Positions 1 through 7,126 of a stretch of DNA of 19,523 nt are shown piece by piece (position 1 is the stretch's first letter; every line of letters begins with the position of its first letter). The notes under the pieces were generated by a model. The model saw only the letters and a program-made list of their open reading frames with translations. It was not told the origin of the DNA and did not search any database. Source of the stretch: Stenotrophomonas sp. UBA7346 (GTDB taxonomy: Bacteria; Pseudomonadota; Gammaproteobacteria; Xanthomonadales; Xanthomonadaceae); contig DKPB01000002.1 in the NCBI GenBank assembly GCA_002471015.1, positions 1-19,523 of the forward strand, given 5' to 3'. The position numbers were made by a program, and so were the translations under genes.

Positions 1-491
1 CGTTCGACCAGGGCATCGCGCAGGGTGCGCAACTCGCTGCGGGCATGCTGCGAACCCATCACGTCCAGGGCGAGGAAGCGTTCCAGGGTGCCGCGGTAGT
101 CCTGCTCAAGGTCACGGCCGAACTGCTCGAACACCGCCGGCTCCACGGCATCGGGCCAGTCGCCGTCGCGCACGAAGCGCGGCGTGGCGGCCAGCATCGC
201 CAGCCCACGCACCTGTGGCAGCGTGGCAGCGGCATGCAGGGCCACCAACCCGCCCAGCGACCAGCCACACCACACCGCGGCCGGCGTGGCGCTGGCGATG
301 GCATTGACCAGGTAGGGCAGGCGCAACGGGGTGGCATCGTCGCGGCTGTGGCCGTGCCCGGGCAGGTCGACCACATGCAGTTCGTAGTGCGGTGCCAAAC
401 GCTCGACCAGGGGGGCGAAGATGCCGCCATGCAATGCCCAGCCGTGGATCAGGACCAGGGCCGGTCCGCTGCCGGTGACGTGGATATGCAT
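1..491 (-). CDS. bioH: Pimeloyl-ACP methyl ester carboxylesterase BioH (3' part missing)
   Basis: This is an alpha/beta hydrolase that cleaves the methyl ester of pimeloyl-ACP methyl ester, closing the pimelate-forming branch of biotin synthesis in the cytoplasm. The minus-strand reading starts at the ATG at 491-489 (M-H-I-H-V-T) and stays open to the window edge, giving about 163 residues against roughly 255 for the family. The oxyanion-hole segment LIHGW is at about residues 14-18, and the nucleophile elbow GWSLGG is at 76-81 with Ser78 as the nucleophile. The catalytic Asp and His lie beyond the edge. It begins 15 bp after the bioF stop, so it is the third gene of a bioB-bioF-bioH operon. 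The motif plus the operon position makes BioH clearly preferable to a generic hydrolase. Confidence 0.93.
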   Translation of the reverse strand, partial: MHIHVTGSGPALVLIHGWALHGGIFAPLVERLAPHYELHVVDLPGHGHSRDDATPLRLPYLVNAIASATPAAVWCGWSLGGLVALHAAATLPQVRGLAMLAATPRFVRDGDWPDAVEPAVFEQFGRDLEQDYRGTLERFLALDVMGSQHARSELRTLRDALVE

Positions 492-506
492 GGCTACAAC
501 CGGTTC

Positions 507-1715
507 TCAGGCAACAGTGTTCAGGGACTTCTGGTACAGCACCACGTCACGCGCGCTGGCGATGGCGTCGACCAGCGCCTTGACCTGGTCCACGGTATGC
601 AGCGCCGACAGGGTGACGCGCAGGCGGGCCTTGCCTTCGGGCACGGTTGGCGGACGGATAGCGCTGACCAAGAAGCCGGATTGCTCCAGCATCGCCGACA
701 GCGCCATCACCGTGGTTTCGTCGCCGCACAGCAGCGGTTGGATCGGGGTTTCCGAGGCCATCAGCTCCAGGCCGTGGCGGCGTGCGCCGTCGCGGAAGGC
801 GGCGATCAGTTCGGTCAGCTTGTCGCGGCGCCAGTGGTCGCGGCGTGCCAGCTTCACCGCGGCCAGCGAGGCGGCGGCCTGTGCCGGCGGCAGGGCGGTG
901 GTGTAGATGTAGGGGCGGGCGGTCTCGGCCAGGTGCTGGATCAGGGCTTCCTCGCCGACCACCACCGCGCCATGGCCGCCCAGCGCCTTGCTCAGCGTCA
1001 GCAACTGCAGCGGTACCTCATTCACGCCCAGGCCGGCATCGGCCACGCAGCCGCGGCCGTGTTCGCCGACCACGCCAATGCCGTGGGCGTCGTCCACATA
1101 GAACAGTGCCTCCTGCATGCGTGCCACCAGTGCCAGTGAGCGCAGCGGGGCGATGTCGCCATCCATGCTGAAGACACCATCGGTGACCAGCATGGCGGCG
1201 CCGTCGCCGCTGTTCTTGAGCTGGCGCATGGCGCCTTCGCTGTCCAGATGCGGATAGCGGCGCAGGCGGCAACCCGCCAGTCGGGTGGCGTCAAGCAGGC
1301 TCGCGTGGTTCAGGCGGTCCTGCACGCAGATGTCGCTTTCCTCGCTGAGCAGGGCCTGCTGCACGGCCAGGTTGGCCATGAATCCGCTGTCGAACAGCAG
1401 GGCACGCGGGTAGCCCAGCCAGTCGGCCATTTCCTGCTCCAACTGCTGGTGCAGGCTGTGGTGGCCGCAGACCAGGTGCGAGGCGGTGCTGCCGGCACCT
1501 TCGCGGCTGGCGGCGTCCTGCAGGGCGGCAACCACTTCGAACTGCTGCGACAGGCCCAGGTAGTCGTTGCTGCAGAACCCGGTCAGCCAACGCCCGTCCA
1601 CTTCCAGGCGCACGCCATCGCGGCGATTGATGGTACGCCGGGTGCGGATGCGGCCCTGCGCAAGCCGGAGCTTGCGCTGGTCTTGGATGCGTTCGTGGAT
1701 ATCAGGACGGGCCAT
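507..1715 (-). CDS. bioF: 8-amino-7-oxononanoate synthase BioF
   Basis: This is a PLP-dependent alpha-oxoamine synthase that condenses pimeloyl-ACP (or -CoA) with L-alanine to give 8-amino-7-oxononanoate, the first step of biotin ring assembly. The 402-residue protein has the usual length. Visible family signatures are CSNDYLGL at 48-55, the PLP-contacting VDDAHGIGVVGEHGRG at 207-222, and LTLSKALGGHG at 239-249 with Lys243 as the Schiff-base lysine. The ATG at 1715-1713 gives the normal N terminus. It lies 81 bp downstream of bioB and 15 bp upstream of bioH, all on the minus strand, so it is probably cotranscribed with both. Confidence 0.97.
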   Translation of the reverse strand: MARPDIHERIQDQRKLRLAQGRIRTRRTINRRDGVRLEVDGRWLTGFCSNDYLGLSQQFEVVAALQDAASREGAGSTASHLVCGHHSLHQQLEQEMADWLGYPRALLFDSGFMANLAVQQALLSEESDICVQDRLNHASLLDATRLAGCRLRRYPHLDSEGAMRQLKNSGDGAAMLVTDGVFSMDGDIAPLRSLALVARMQEALFYVDDAHGIGVVGEHGRGCVADAGLGVNEVPLQLLTLSKALGGHGAVVVGEEALIQHLAETARPYIYTTALPPAQAAASLAAVKLARRDHWRRDKLTELIAAFRDGARRHGLELMASETPIQPLLCGDETTVMALSAMLEQSGFLVSAIRPPTVPEGKARLRVTLSALHTVDQVKALVDAIASARDVVLYQKSLNTVA

Positions 1716-1796
1716 GGCAGTGATTCATGGTCTGGCGGCCGGCTAGCGTACCCGGTTGCCTGTGAGAATTCCCGGCAGCCGTTGGCTGTACGGGGC

Positions 1797-2825
1797 TCAG
1801 GCGCTACGGGCGCAGGCCGGGGCGATGTCCAGGTGTACGGTGCCGGGGTGGTCATGGCCATCGGCATCCACTTCCACCTGCATGGGTTGGATACCCAGGC
1901 GGTTGAACAGGGCCTGGTCACGCTCGGTGTCCGGGTTGCCAGTGGTCAACAGCTTTTCGCCATAGAAGATGGAGTTGGCACCGGCCAGGAAGCACAGCGC
2001 CTGCAGTTCGTCGCTCATGCTTTCACGCCCGGCCGACAGCCGCACCATCGAGCGCGGCATGGTGATGCGGGCAACCGCGATCATGCGCACGAACTCGAAC
2101 GGGTCCAGCTCGGCACTGCCGTGCAGCGGGGTGCCGGCCACCTGCACCAGGCGGTTGATCGGCACCGAATCCGGATGCGCCGGCAGGTTGGCCAGCGCCT
2201 GCAGCAGGCCAGCACGGTGCTCGCGGGTTTCGCCCATGCCGACGATGCCGCCACAGCAGGTCTTCATGCCGGCGTTGCGCACGTGTTCCAGCGTGTCCAA
2301 GCGGTCCTGGTACTGGCGGGTGTGGATGATGGAGTCGTAGTAATCCGGTGCGGTGTCCAGATTGTGGTTGTAATAGTCCAGCCCGGCGTCTTTCAGTGCC
2401 TGCGCCTGGTGGCCTTCGAGCATGCCCAGGGTGGCGCAGGTCTCCAGCCCCAGCGACTTCACCTCGCGGATCATCGCCGCCACCTTGGGGATGTCGCGGT
2501 CCTTGGGCGAGCGCCAGGCCGCACCCATGCAGAAGCGCGAGGCGCCGGCCTGCTTGGCGGCGCGGGCACGGGCCACCACGCTGTCGGTGTCCATCAGCTT
2601 CTGTGCGTCCACGCCGGTGTCGTAGCGCTGGGCCTGCGGGCAGTAGGCGCAGTCTTCCGGGCAGCCGCCGGTCTTGACCGAGAGCAGGGTCGAGACCTGC
2701 ACCCGGGCTGGATCGAAGTGCTGGCGGTGCACGTTGGCGGCCATGTGCAGCAGTTCGGGGAAGGGCAGCGCAAACAGCGCCAGCAGTTCTTCGCGGTTCC
2801 AGTCGTGGCGGATGACAGCAGACAT
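1797..2825 (-). CDS. bioB: Biotin synthase BioB
   Basis: This is a radical SAM enzyme that inserts sulfur into dethiobiotin, the last step of biotin synthesis. The start is set at the ATG at 2825-2823 (M-S-A-V-I-R-H-D-W), giving 342 residues. The frame stays open further upstream, but those codons are not family-like and would run into the promoter and the divergent gene. With this start, the 4Fe-4S ligands are Cys55, Cys59 and Cys62 in GGCPEDCAYC. The 2Fe-2S ligands are Cys99, Cys130, Cys190 and Arg262, all present and offset by 2 from E. coli numbering. It is the first gene of the minus-strand biotin operon and diverges from comF. The short intergenic stretch carries a TTGACA box and a BirA-like palindrome. 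Confidence 0.96.
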   Translation of the reverse strand: MSAVIRHDWNREELLALFALPFPELLHMAANVHRQHFDPARVQVSTLLSVKTGGCPEDCAYCPQAQRYDTGVDAQKLMDTDSVVARARAAKQAGASRFCMGAAWRSPKDRDIPKVAAMIREVKSLGLETCATLGMLEGHQAQALKDAGLDYYNHNLDTAPDYYDSIIHTRQYQDRLDTLEHVRNAGMKTCCGGIVGMGETREHRAGLLQALANLPAHPDSVPINRLVQVAGTPLHGSAELDPFEFVRMIAVARITMPRSMVRLSAGRESMSDELQALCFLAGANSIFYGEKLLTTGNPDTERDQALFNRLGIQPMQVEVDADGHDHPGTVHLDIAPACARSA

Positions 2826-2862
2826 CGGTGTTACCTGAGGGTTGCGACTACGGAAGCGGCGC

Positions 2863-2891
2863 AGTCTGGTCAGCATGAATCGCCCTGTCAA
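2863..2891 (-). promoter_or_regulatory. Putative sigma70 promoter for bioB
   Basis: On the minus strand a perfect TTGACA (plus 2886-2891) is followed, after 17 bp, by CAGACT (2863-2868), a weak -10 matching three of six consensus bases. It sits about 40-65 bp upstream of the chosen bioB start. The -35 box is convincing and the -10 is not, so the exact pairing is an inference. Confidence 0.4.
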
Positions 2892-3600
2892 CCTTTGGTC
2901 AACGAATTTGGTTTACGGCGTTGGCGCGCGTCTGTCGCAGCTGCTGTTTCCGCCGTGCTGCCTGTTGTGCGGGGAATCGGGTGCGCAGGGCCGCGACCTG
3001 TGCGCAGCCTGTGCGGCCGATCTGCCCTGGATGGAAGCGGCTTGCCTGCGCTGTGCCTTGCCGCTGCCGGCCGACGAGATCGCCGGCGTATGTGGCGCCT
3101 GCCAACGCGGCCGGTCGCCATTGCAGCAGGTGCGGTCGGCGTTCCTGTACCAGCCGCCGCTGAACGCCCTGGTGCTGCGCTTCAAGTTCCACCGCGACCT
3201 GTCGGCCGGCCGCCTGCTGGCAGCGCTGATGGTGCAGGCGCTGGCCGCGGCGGAGCGACCGCAAGCCCTGGTGCCGGTGTCGCTGCATCTGGCGCGGCTG
3301 CGCGAGCGCGGTTACGACCAGGCGCTGGAGCTGGCCAAGCCGCTGGCACGCGCGCTGCAGCTGCCGCTGTGCAAGGGGCTGCACCGCCGCCACGCCACTG
3401 CGCCGCAGTCCAGGTTGGACCAGGCCGCGCGCCGCCGCAATCTGCGCGCTGCATTCATTGCCGGCGGCGCGTTGCCCGCACATGTGGCACTCGTGGACGA
3501 TGTGATGACCACCGGCGCCACCCTGCAGGCGGCCGCCTGGGCGCTGCGCCGGGCCGGTGTGCAGCGGGTGGATGCCTGGGTAGCCGCACGGGTGCCCTGA
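2875..3600 (+). CDS. comF: ComF family phosphoribosyltransferase-like protein
   Basis: This protein belongs to the ComF/GntX family. In naturally transformable bacteria ComF helps DNA uptake or processing on the cytoplasmic side, and in others its role is uncertain. The ATG at 2875 gives 241 residues. A TTG at 2842 in the same frame would leave only 16 bp to bioB, so it was not chosen. The N-terminal cysteine-rich domain has pairs at C28/C29/C32, C43/C46, C57/C60 and C73/C76, consistent with zinc binding. The C-terminal PRTase loop VALVDDVMTTGAT is at 204-216. It diverges from bioB with about 49 bp between starts, and a BirA-like palindrome overlaps codons 4-15, so expression of the two could be linked. 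Confidence 0.88.
   Translation: MNRPVNLWSTNLVYGVGARLSQLLFPPCCLLCGESGAQGRDLCAACAADLPWMEAACLRCALPLPADEIAGVCGACQRGRSPLQQVRSAFLYQPPLNALVLRFKFHRDLSAGRLLAALMVQALAAAERPQALVPVSLHLARLRERGYDQALELAKPLARALQLPLCKGLHRRHATAPQSRLDQAARRRNLRAAFIAGGALPAHVALVDDVMTTGATLQAAAWALRRAGVQRVDAWVAARVP
2885..2918. promoter_or_regulatory. Candidate BirA (biotin repressor) operator
   Basis: The arms CTGTCAACC (2885-2893) and GGTTTACGG (2910-2918) form an inverted pair separated by 16 bp. Each arm matches seven of nine bases of the known BirA half sites TTGTAAACC and GGTTTACAA, and the 16-bp spacing is that recalled for the E. coli bio operator. One arm overlaps the TTGACA box of bioB. The site also lies inside the first codons of comF if that gene starts at 2875. 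Whether this organism's BirA has the N-terminal DNA-binding domain cannot be seen here. Confidence 0.45.
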
Positions 3601-3707
3601 GTGGGGGCAAGCTGGGGCCGGCATTGATCATGCGCATGCCATTGCCATGCGACACGGCCTAGACTGAAGGCGACAGGGCGCTTCTATTTCGTTCAAAGGA
3701 GACTGCA

Positions 3708-4289
3708 ATGGGTACATCCCCGATTTTTCCGGCCGGCTCGCTGTTTGGCAGCCTGGCGCGCAACTGGTGGGTGGTTTTGCTGTTCGGCCTGCTGGCCATC
3801 GTGTTCGGCGTGCTGACGGTGATGTCGCCGGTGCGTACTGCCGCGCTGCTGGCGATGTGGCTTGGCGTCATGGCCCTGGTCGAGGGCGTGGTGGTGCTGG
3901 TGGCCGCGTTCAGCGGTTCGGCCCCGGTATCGCGCGGCTGGGCAGTGTTCTATGCGCTGGTATCGATTGCGTTCGGCGTGCTGGCGCTGATCAATCCGCT
4001 GGCAACGGCCAGTGTGCTGCTGCTGTTCCTGGCCGCGTGGCTGGTGGTTGGCGGCATCTACCGCATCATTTTCGCCATTCGCGTGCGCAAGCAGATCCGC
4101 GGCGAGTGGATGCTGGTGCTCAGCGGCCTGCTGGCGGTGGCCTTGGGCGTGATGTTCGCCCTCAATCCCTTGTCGGGCCTGATCGTGACTTCGTTGTGGA
4201 TCGGTGCGCTGGCGCTGGTATACGGTGTGCTGCAGGTGATTGCGGCGTTCCGGCTGCGCTCGCTGGGCAAGTCGGCCGGCGCGATGTGA
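3708..4289 (+). CDS. HdeD family (DUF308) inner-membrane protein
   Basis: This 193-residue, almost wholly hydrophobic protein has about six predicted membrane segments, at roughly residues 20-40, 45-68, 78-95, 100-120, 135-153 and 158-180. Short helices pair across small loops, and the repeated pattern of small and aliphatic residues with FGVL turns is typical of HdeD/DUF308 proteins. E. coli HdeD is linked to acid resistance at high cell density, but the biochemical activity of the family is unknown. A good Shine-Dalgarno (AAAGGAGA) lies 7-8 bp before the ATG at 3708. It stands alone between comF and a bidirectional terminator, so it is probably monocistronic. No acid-stress partners such as hdeA or hdeB are nearby. 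Confidence 0.85.
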   Translation: MGTSPIFPAGSLFGSLARNWWVVLLFGLLAIVFGVLTVMSPVRTAALLAMWLGVMALVEGVVVLVAAFSGSAPVSRGWAVFYALVSIAFGVLALINPLATASVLLLFLAAWLVVGGIYRIIFAIRVRKQIRGEWMLVLSGLLAVALGVMFALNPLSGLIVTSLWIGALALVYGVLQVIAAFRLRSLGKSAGAM

Positions 4290-4299
4290 TCACCGGGTG

Positions 4300-4322
4300 G
4301 TAGTGCCGAGCCATGCTCGGCA
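4300..4322 (+). repeat. SMAG/REP-type palindrome (GTAG head), copy 1
   Basis: GTAG is followed by a 7-bp perfect stem TGCCGAG / CTCGGCA around the 5-nt loop CCATG. This is the recognisable form of the Stenotrophomonas GTAG (SMAG) repeats. It lies 10 bp after the hdeD-family stop codon. Confidence 0.8.
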
Positions 4323-4343
4323 AGGCATTTCCGGCAAGGCCCC

Positions 4344-4366
4344 AGCGCAGCATGGCTGCGCTCTAC
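4344..4366 (-). repeat. SMAG/REP-type palindrome (GTAG head), copy 2, inverted
   Basis: This is a 7-bp stem AGCGCAG / CTGCGCT around the loop CATGG, ended by CTAC, so it reads GTAG on the minus strand. Together with copy 1 it makes a head-to-head REP doublet with 21 bp between the two units. Such doublets are mobilised by RAYT (TnpA-REP) transposases, none of which is in the window. Confidence 0.78.
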
Positions 4367-4377
4367 CCAGGCCAGAC

Positions 4378-4409
4378 AAAAGCGGCCCGCATTGCGGGCC
4401 GCTTTTTTT
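4378..4409. terminator. Bidirectional rho-independent terminator
   Basis: A 9-bp perfect stem GCGGCCCGC / GCGGGCCGC (4382-4402, loop ATT) is preceded by AAAA and followed by seven T. It lies between the convergent hdeD-family gene and ubiA. It terminates plus-strand transcripts with a U7 tail, and on the other strand it begins directly at the ubiA stop codon. Confidence 0.92.
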
Positions 4410-5302
4410 CACTCCAGGTACTGGCTGGCGACGATGCCGGCAAACAGCACCGCACCGACCCAGTTGTTGTGCAGGAAGGCCTTGAAGCAGGGCTCACGCT
4501 CGCGGTTGCGGCACAGCCAGAATTCGTAGACCACCAATGCCATCGCCATGGCGATGCCGGTCCAATAGGCCCAGCCCAGGCCCGCGCGCTGCCCTGCCAA
4601 TGCCATCGCGGCGAAGAACAGGGCATACAGGATGCCCTGGATCACCAGGTCCAGATCGCCGAACAGGATGGCGGTGGAGTGTGAGCCGACCTTCAGGTCG
4701 TCGTCGCGGTCGACCATGGCGTACCAGGTGTCATAGGCGGTGGACCAGAGGATGTTGGCGGCGTACAGCACCCAGCCCAGGGGCGGCACCTCACCCTGGA
4801 TAGCCGCAAACGCCATTGGAATACCCCAGCCAAAGGCCATGCCCAGATAGACCTGCGGCAGGTGGGTGTAGCGCTTGAGGTACGGGTAGCTGGCGGCCAG
4901 GAACACGCCGATGAAGCTCAGGCCGATGGTCAGGGCATTCAGGGTCAGCACCAGCGCGAATGCCACCAGCATCAAGCCGGCGAACAGGGCCAGCGCCTCG
5001 CGCCCGGACACCGCGCCGGTGGCCAGCGGCCGCTCCTTGGTGCGCTTGACGTGCGGGTCCAGCCAACGGTCGGCGTAGTCGTTGATCACGCAGCCGGCCG
5101 AGCGGGTCAGCCAGACCCCGGCGGTGAACACGAACAGTGTCCACAACGGCGGCATGCCGTCGGCGGCCAGCCACAGCGCCCACCAGGTGGGCCAGAGCAG
5201 CAGCAAGGTGCCGATCGGGCGGTCGGCGCGCATCAACTTCCAGTAGTGCCCGAGCCGCGAACGAAGGTCCGCGGTCGGCGGTGTAGTGGTGGGGTGCTTC
5301 AT
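4409..5302 (-). CDS. ubiA: 4-hydroxybenzoate octaprenyltransferase UbiA
   Basis: This inner-membrane prenyltransferase attaches the polyprenyl tail to 4-hydroxybenzoate in ubiquinone synthesis. The 297-residue protein has the family length and about eight or nine hydrophobic segments. The first Asp-rich motif NDYADRWLD is at 74-82, followed by the conserved KRTKERPLATG at 86-96. The second motif YDTWYAMVDRDDD is at 190-202; both bind Mg-diphosphate. The ATG at 5302-5300 gives the usual N terminus, with RPIGTLLLLWPT beginning at residue 28. It is a single gene here, with no ubiC beside it, and ends directly on the bidirectional terminator. Confidence 0.96.
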   Translation of the reverse strand: MKHPTTTPPTADLRSRLGHYWKLMRADRPIGTLLLLWPTWWALWLAADGMPPLWTLFVFTAGVWLTRSAGCVINDYADRWLDPHVKRTKERPLATGAVSGREALALFAGLMLVAFALVLTLNALTIGLSFIGVFLAASYPYLKRYTHLPQVYLGMAFGWGIPMAFAAIQGEVPPLGWVLYAANILWSTAYDTWYAMVDRDDDLKVGSHSTAILFGDLDLVIQGILYALFFAAMALAGQRAGLGWAYWTGIAMAMALVVYEFWLCRNREREPCFKAFLHNNWVGAVLFAGIVASQYLE

Positions 5303-5378
5303 GCCCTAAAGGTTACCAGTTGGGTGGGCATGGCTTGCGAATTTGCCAGGGGGGCAGACCTGCGGCACATTTTGCCGT

Positions 5379-5384
5379 TAGAAT
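5379..5384 (+). promoter_or_regulatory. Possible -10 box for the tRNA-Arg gene
   Basis: TAGAAT lies 35 bp before the tRNA 5' end and is followed by a GC-rich stretch (GCGCGTCCGCC), as is common for stringently controlled stable-RNA promoters. No good -35 box is seen at the right distance, so this is tentative. Confidence 0.35.
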
Positions 5385-5419
5385 GCGCGTCCGCCCGGCC
5401 TTGCCGCGCGGATCACAAT

Positions 5420-5496
5420 GCGCCCGTAGCTCAGCCGGATAGAGTAGTGGCTTCCGAAGCCATTGGTCGGGGGTTCGAATCCCTCCGGGCGCGCCA
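5420..5496 (+). tRNA. tRNA-Arg (anticodon CCG)
   Basis: This is a 77-nt cloverleaf. The acceptor stem pairs GCGCCCG (5420-5426) with CGGGCGC (5486-5492), followed by discriminator G and an encoded CCA (5494-5496). The D stem is GCTC/GAGT and the anticodon stem is GTGGC/GCCAT around the loop TTCCGAA. The anticodon CCG is at 5454-5456, reading CGG. The T stem-loop GGGGGTTCGAATCCCTC is complete. DNA directly downstream looks accessory, so the gene is a plausible insertion point. Confidence 0.96.
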
Positions 5497-6238
5497 GATT
5501 GAAGTCCGAGCCTGTTTCGGGACGTCCAAAACCCTGCGGAAATCCGGGATGGGCTCCCCGCGGTCTTGTAGACAAATCTCCGCCTCATGCAGAAGGCTGC
5601 CCGTGGGGCTGAGGCCCTCCCGATGACATGACGGCGGCTTTTCCAGCAGATGCCGGTCTTCTGGCGCCTGACGAAAGCAGCTGCTGGAGCCGTTGATGGA
5701 AGCTATAACGTGCAGCTTTCAGGACGCGGCACATCGTCATGATGCGGTACTGGCCACGCTGGATCGCTGCTGATGCGTTGCCCTCTGCCGACTTGGCAAA
5801 ATACTGCGCCGCTCTTTCACGATGTTCCACTCCTCCTCACTGCGTAGTAGCTGCGCACGTCCGGTCAGAATTTTGCCCTGGGTTCCCACCAATTTGCCGT
5901 CGTGGCGAAAGGTTTTATCGGTAGGCGGCCTTGACCCATGTAAAGGTCTAGCGTCGACACGTCCTGTGTCCTTTCACCCTGCAATTGCATGGCCACATGA
6001 AACTGCTCGCCGGAAGTGTTTACGGCCCGGCGCAGCCCATGGCAAAGAAGGGTGACCGCGCTGGACGACGCAACTGGTTCATGCACGTGCCTGCGCTACG
6101 CGAAGGGTTTTGCCTGAAGCCCAAGCACGTATTGCATCTATCGGGATCTGGAGTTGGACCTGTGTATCAAACCCAGGGTGCGGTTGATGACGACCGCCTG
6201 GTCCCGCAGTGGAGGGAGCATTCTCCCGCGGCAATCCA
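5497..6238. other. Degenerate stretch after tRNA-Arg, no intact gene
   Basis: About 740 bp lie between the tRNA and the AraC gene. The only recognisable content is the IS3-type transposase remnant at about 5585-5930. Short open frames on both strands in 5930-6238 resemble no known family and have neither good ribosome sites nor consistent codon use. I read the stretch as eroded mobile DNA. Confidence 0.5.
5585..5930 (-). pseudogene. Remnant of an IS3-family transposase (OrfA end / OrfB start)
   Basis: The minus strand encodes an OrfA-like tail (LLRSEEEWNIVKE, about 5864-5825). After a frame change near 5820 it continues as RAAQYFAKSAEG and then RIMTMCRVLKAA, resembling the AAAYFAKE end of OrfA and the MCRVL start of OrfB in IS3 elements. 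The pieces lie in different frames, the catalytic DDE core is absent, and no terminal inverted repeats were found, so it is a non-functional fragment. Assignment to IS3 rests on these two short motifs. Confidence 0.5.
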
Positions 6239-7054
6239 TCAGTTGGACTGGCGACGCATTCTTCGGGTCTGAACATACTGTCCAGGAGTACAGCCGATCA
6301 GTTCCCGGAATGAAGCAATGAAAGCGGAGAGGCTGTCGTAACCGCATTCCACAGCCACATCCGTTATTCGCATGCCCGCCTCGAGCAGGGGGAGGGATGC
6401 CAGCAGCCGGCTCCGTTGACGCCATTGACGAAAGGTTAGGCCGGTCTCGGCAACAAAATGTCTGCCCATCGTCTTCTCGCTCATGCCGAGCTGGGCACCA
6501 AAATCGGCCATGCGCTGTGTCGAACCCGGATGTTCTGAAAGCACTTCGCAGATCCGGCGCAGGCCGGGATGCCCTGGCCAAGGGAGATCGAGCTGGCAGC
6601 ACGGGGCAGCGGCAAGTCTGTCAATCAAGACGCTTGCCAGCCGCCCGTCGGCGCCGCCGGCATCGTAGTTGATCTGGATATCGCCGAACTCGATGATGAG
6701 CTCGCGAAGCAGAGGACTTACCCGCAGTACGCCGCAGCGCCTGTCAGGAAGCAGATCGGCTGCCAGGTAGATGCTGCCGATCCTGGTGCCGTCGCTTGCG
6801 CTCACGCCATGCTCAACCCCGGGGGGGATCCATACCGCCCTGTCGGGCAATGCTATGAGCCTTCTTTGACGTGTCTCCACGGTAAGAGTGCCTTCCACCG
6901 CATACGAAAGTTGCGCCCAAGGGTGGCTGTGGAGTGCTGAAATTGCCCGATTGGCCAGCGAATCCCGCGCGCCGAACAGCGGCATCGGCAGCTCGTCCAA
7001 TCCATGGAGCTGGCCCAGCAGAATCGCATTGGTGTCGTTTCGGCGATAGTTCAC
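6239..7054 (-). CDS. AraC family transcriptional regulator with N-terminal cupin
   Basis: This is a DNA-binding regulator of 271 residues. The N-terminal half is a small cupin (HSHPWAQLSYAVEG at 42-55, IPPGVEHGV at 76-84), which in such proteins senses a small ligand. The C-terminal half has the two AraC helix-turn-helix motifs at about 184-205 and 229-251, with the family end GYDSLSAFIASFRELIGCTPGQY. The start is a GTG at 7054-7052, because an in-frame TAA lies three codons upstream and the next Met would cut into the cupin. It diverges from a transporter gene with 72 bp between. This layout recalls the E. coli NimR/NimT pair, where an AraC protein controls the neighbouring exporter, so it probably regulates that transporter. 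Confidence 0.88.
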   Translation of the reverse strand: MNYRRNDTNAILLGQLHGLDELPMPLFGARDSLANRAISALHSHPWAQLSYAVEGTLTVETRQRRLIALPDRAVWIPPGVEHGVSASDGTRIGSIYLAADLLPDRRCGVLRVSPLLRELIIEFGDIQINYDAGGADGRLASVLIDRLAAAPCCQLDLPWPGHPGLRRICEVLSEHPGSTQRMADFGAQLGMSEKTMGRHFVAETGLTFRQWRQRSRLLASLPLLEAGMRITDVAVECGYDSLSAFIASFRELIGCTPGQYVQTRRMRRQSN

Positions 7055-7126
7055 TTCTGTTTACCGATAAAGCTCAAGCGAGGAGCGAGGTACTGTCTCG
7101 CCCTCCTTGCTCCCAAGGTAAGCGTC
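7055..7126. promoter_or_regulatory. Shared divergent promoter region of araC-type gene and transporter
   Basis: This 72-bp region contains an inverted repeat GCGAG / CTCGC with a 7-nt centre (7085-7101), the most obvious candidate operator for the adjacent regulator. No clear -10/-35 pair stands out. Confidence 0.35.

Noticed and set aside
1248..3662. Very long plus-strand open frame (about 800 codons) across the biotin genes
   Set aside because: It is antisense to bioF and bioB, whose catalytic motifs are intact, and the translation is low-complexity His/Gln/Ala/Gly-rich. Long antisense frames are expected at this GC content.
5466..5496. Possible attL at the tRNA-Arg 3' end
   Set aside because: No second copy of the tRNA 3' sequence and no integrase gene were found in the window, so an integrative element cannot be claimed from this alone.
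5985..6272. 95-codon plus-strand frame before the AraC gene end
   Set aside because: It overlaps the AraC 3' end on the opposite strand, has no known family and lies in degenerate DNA.
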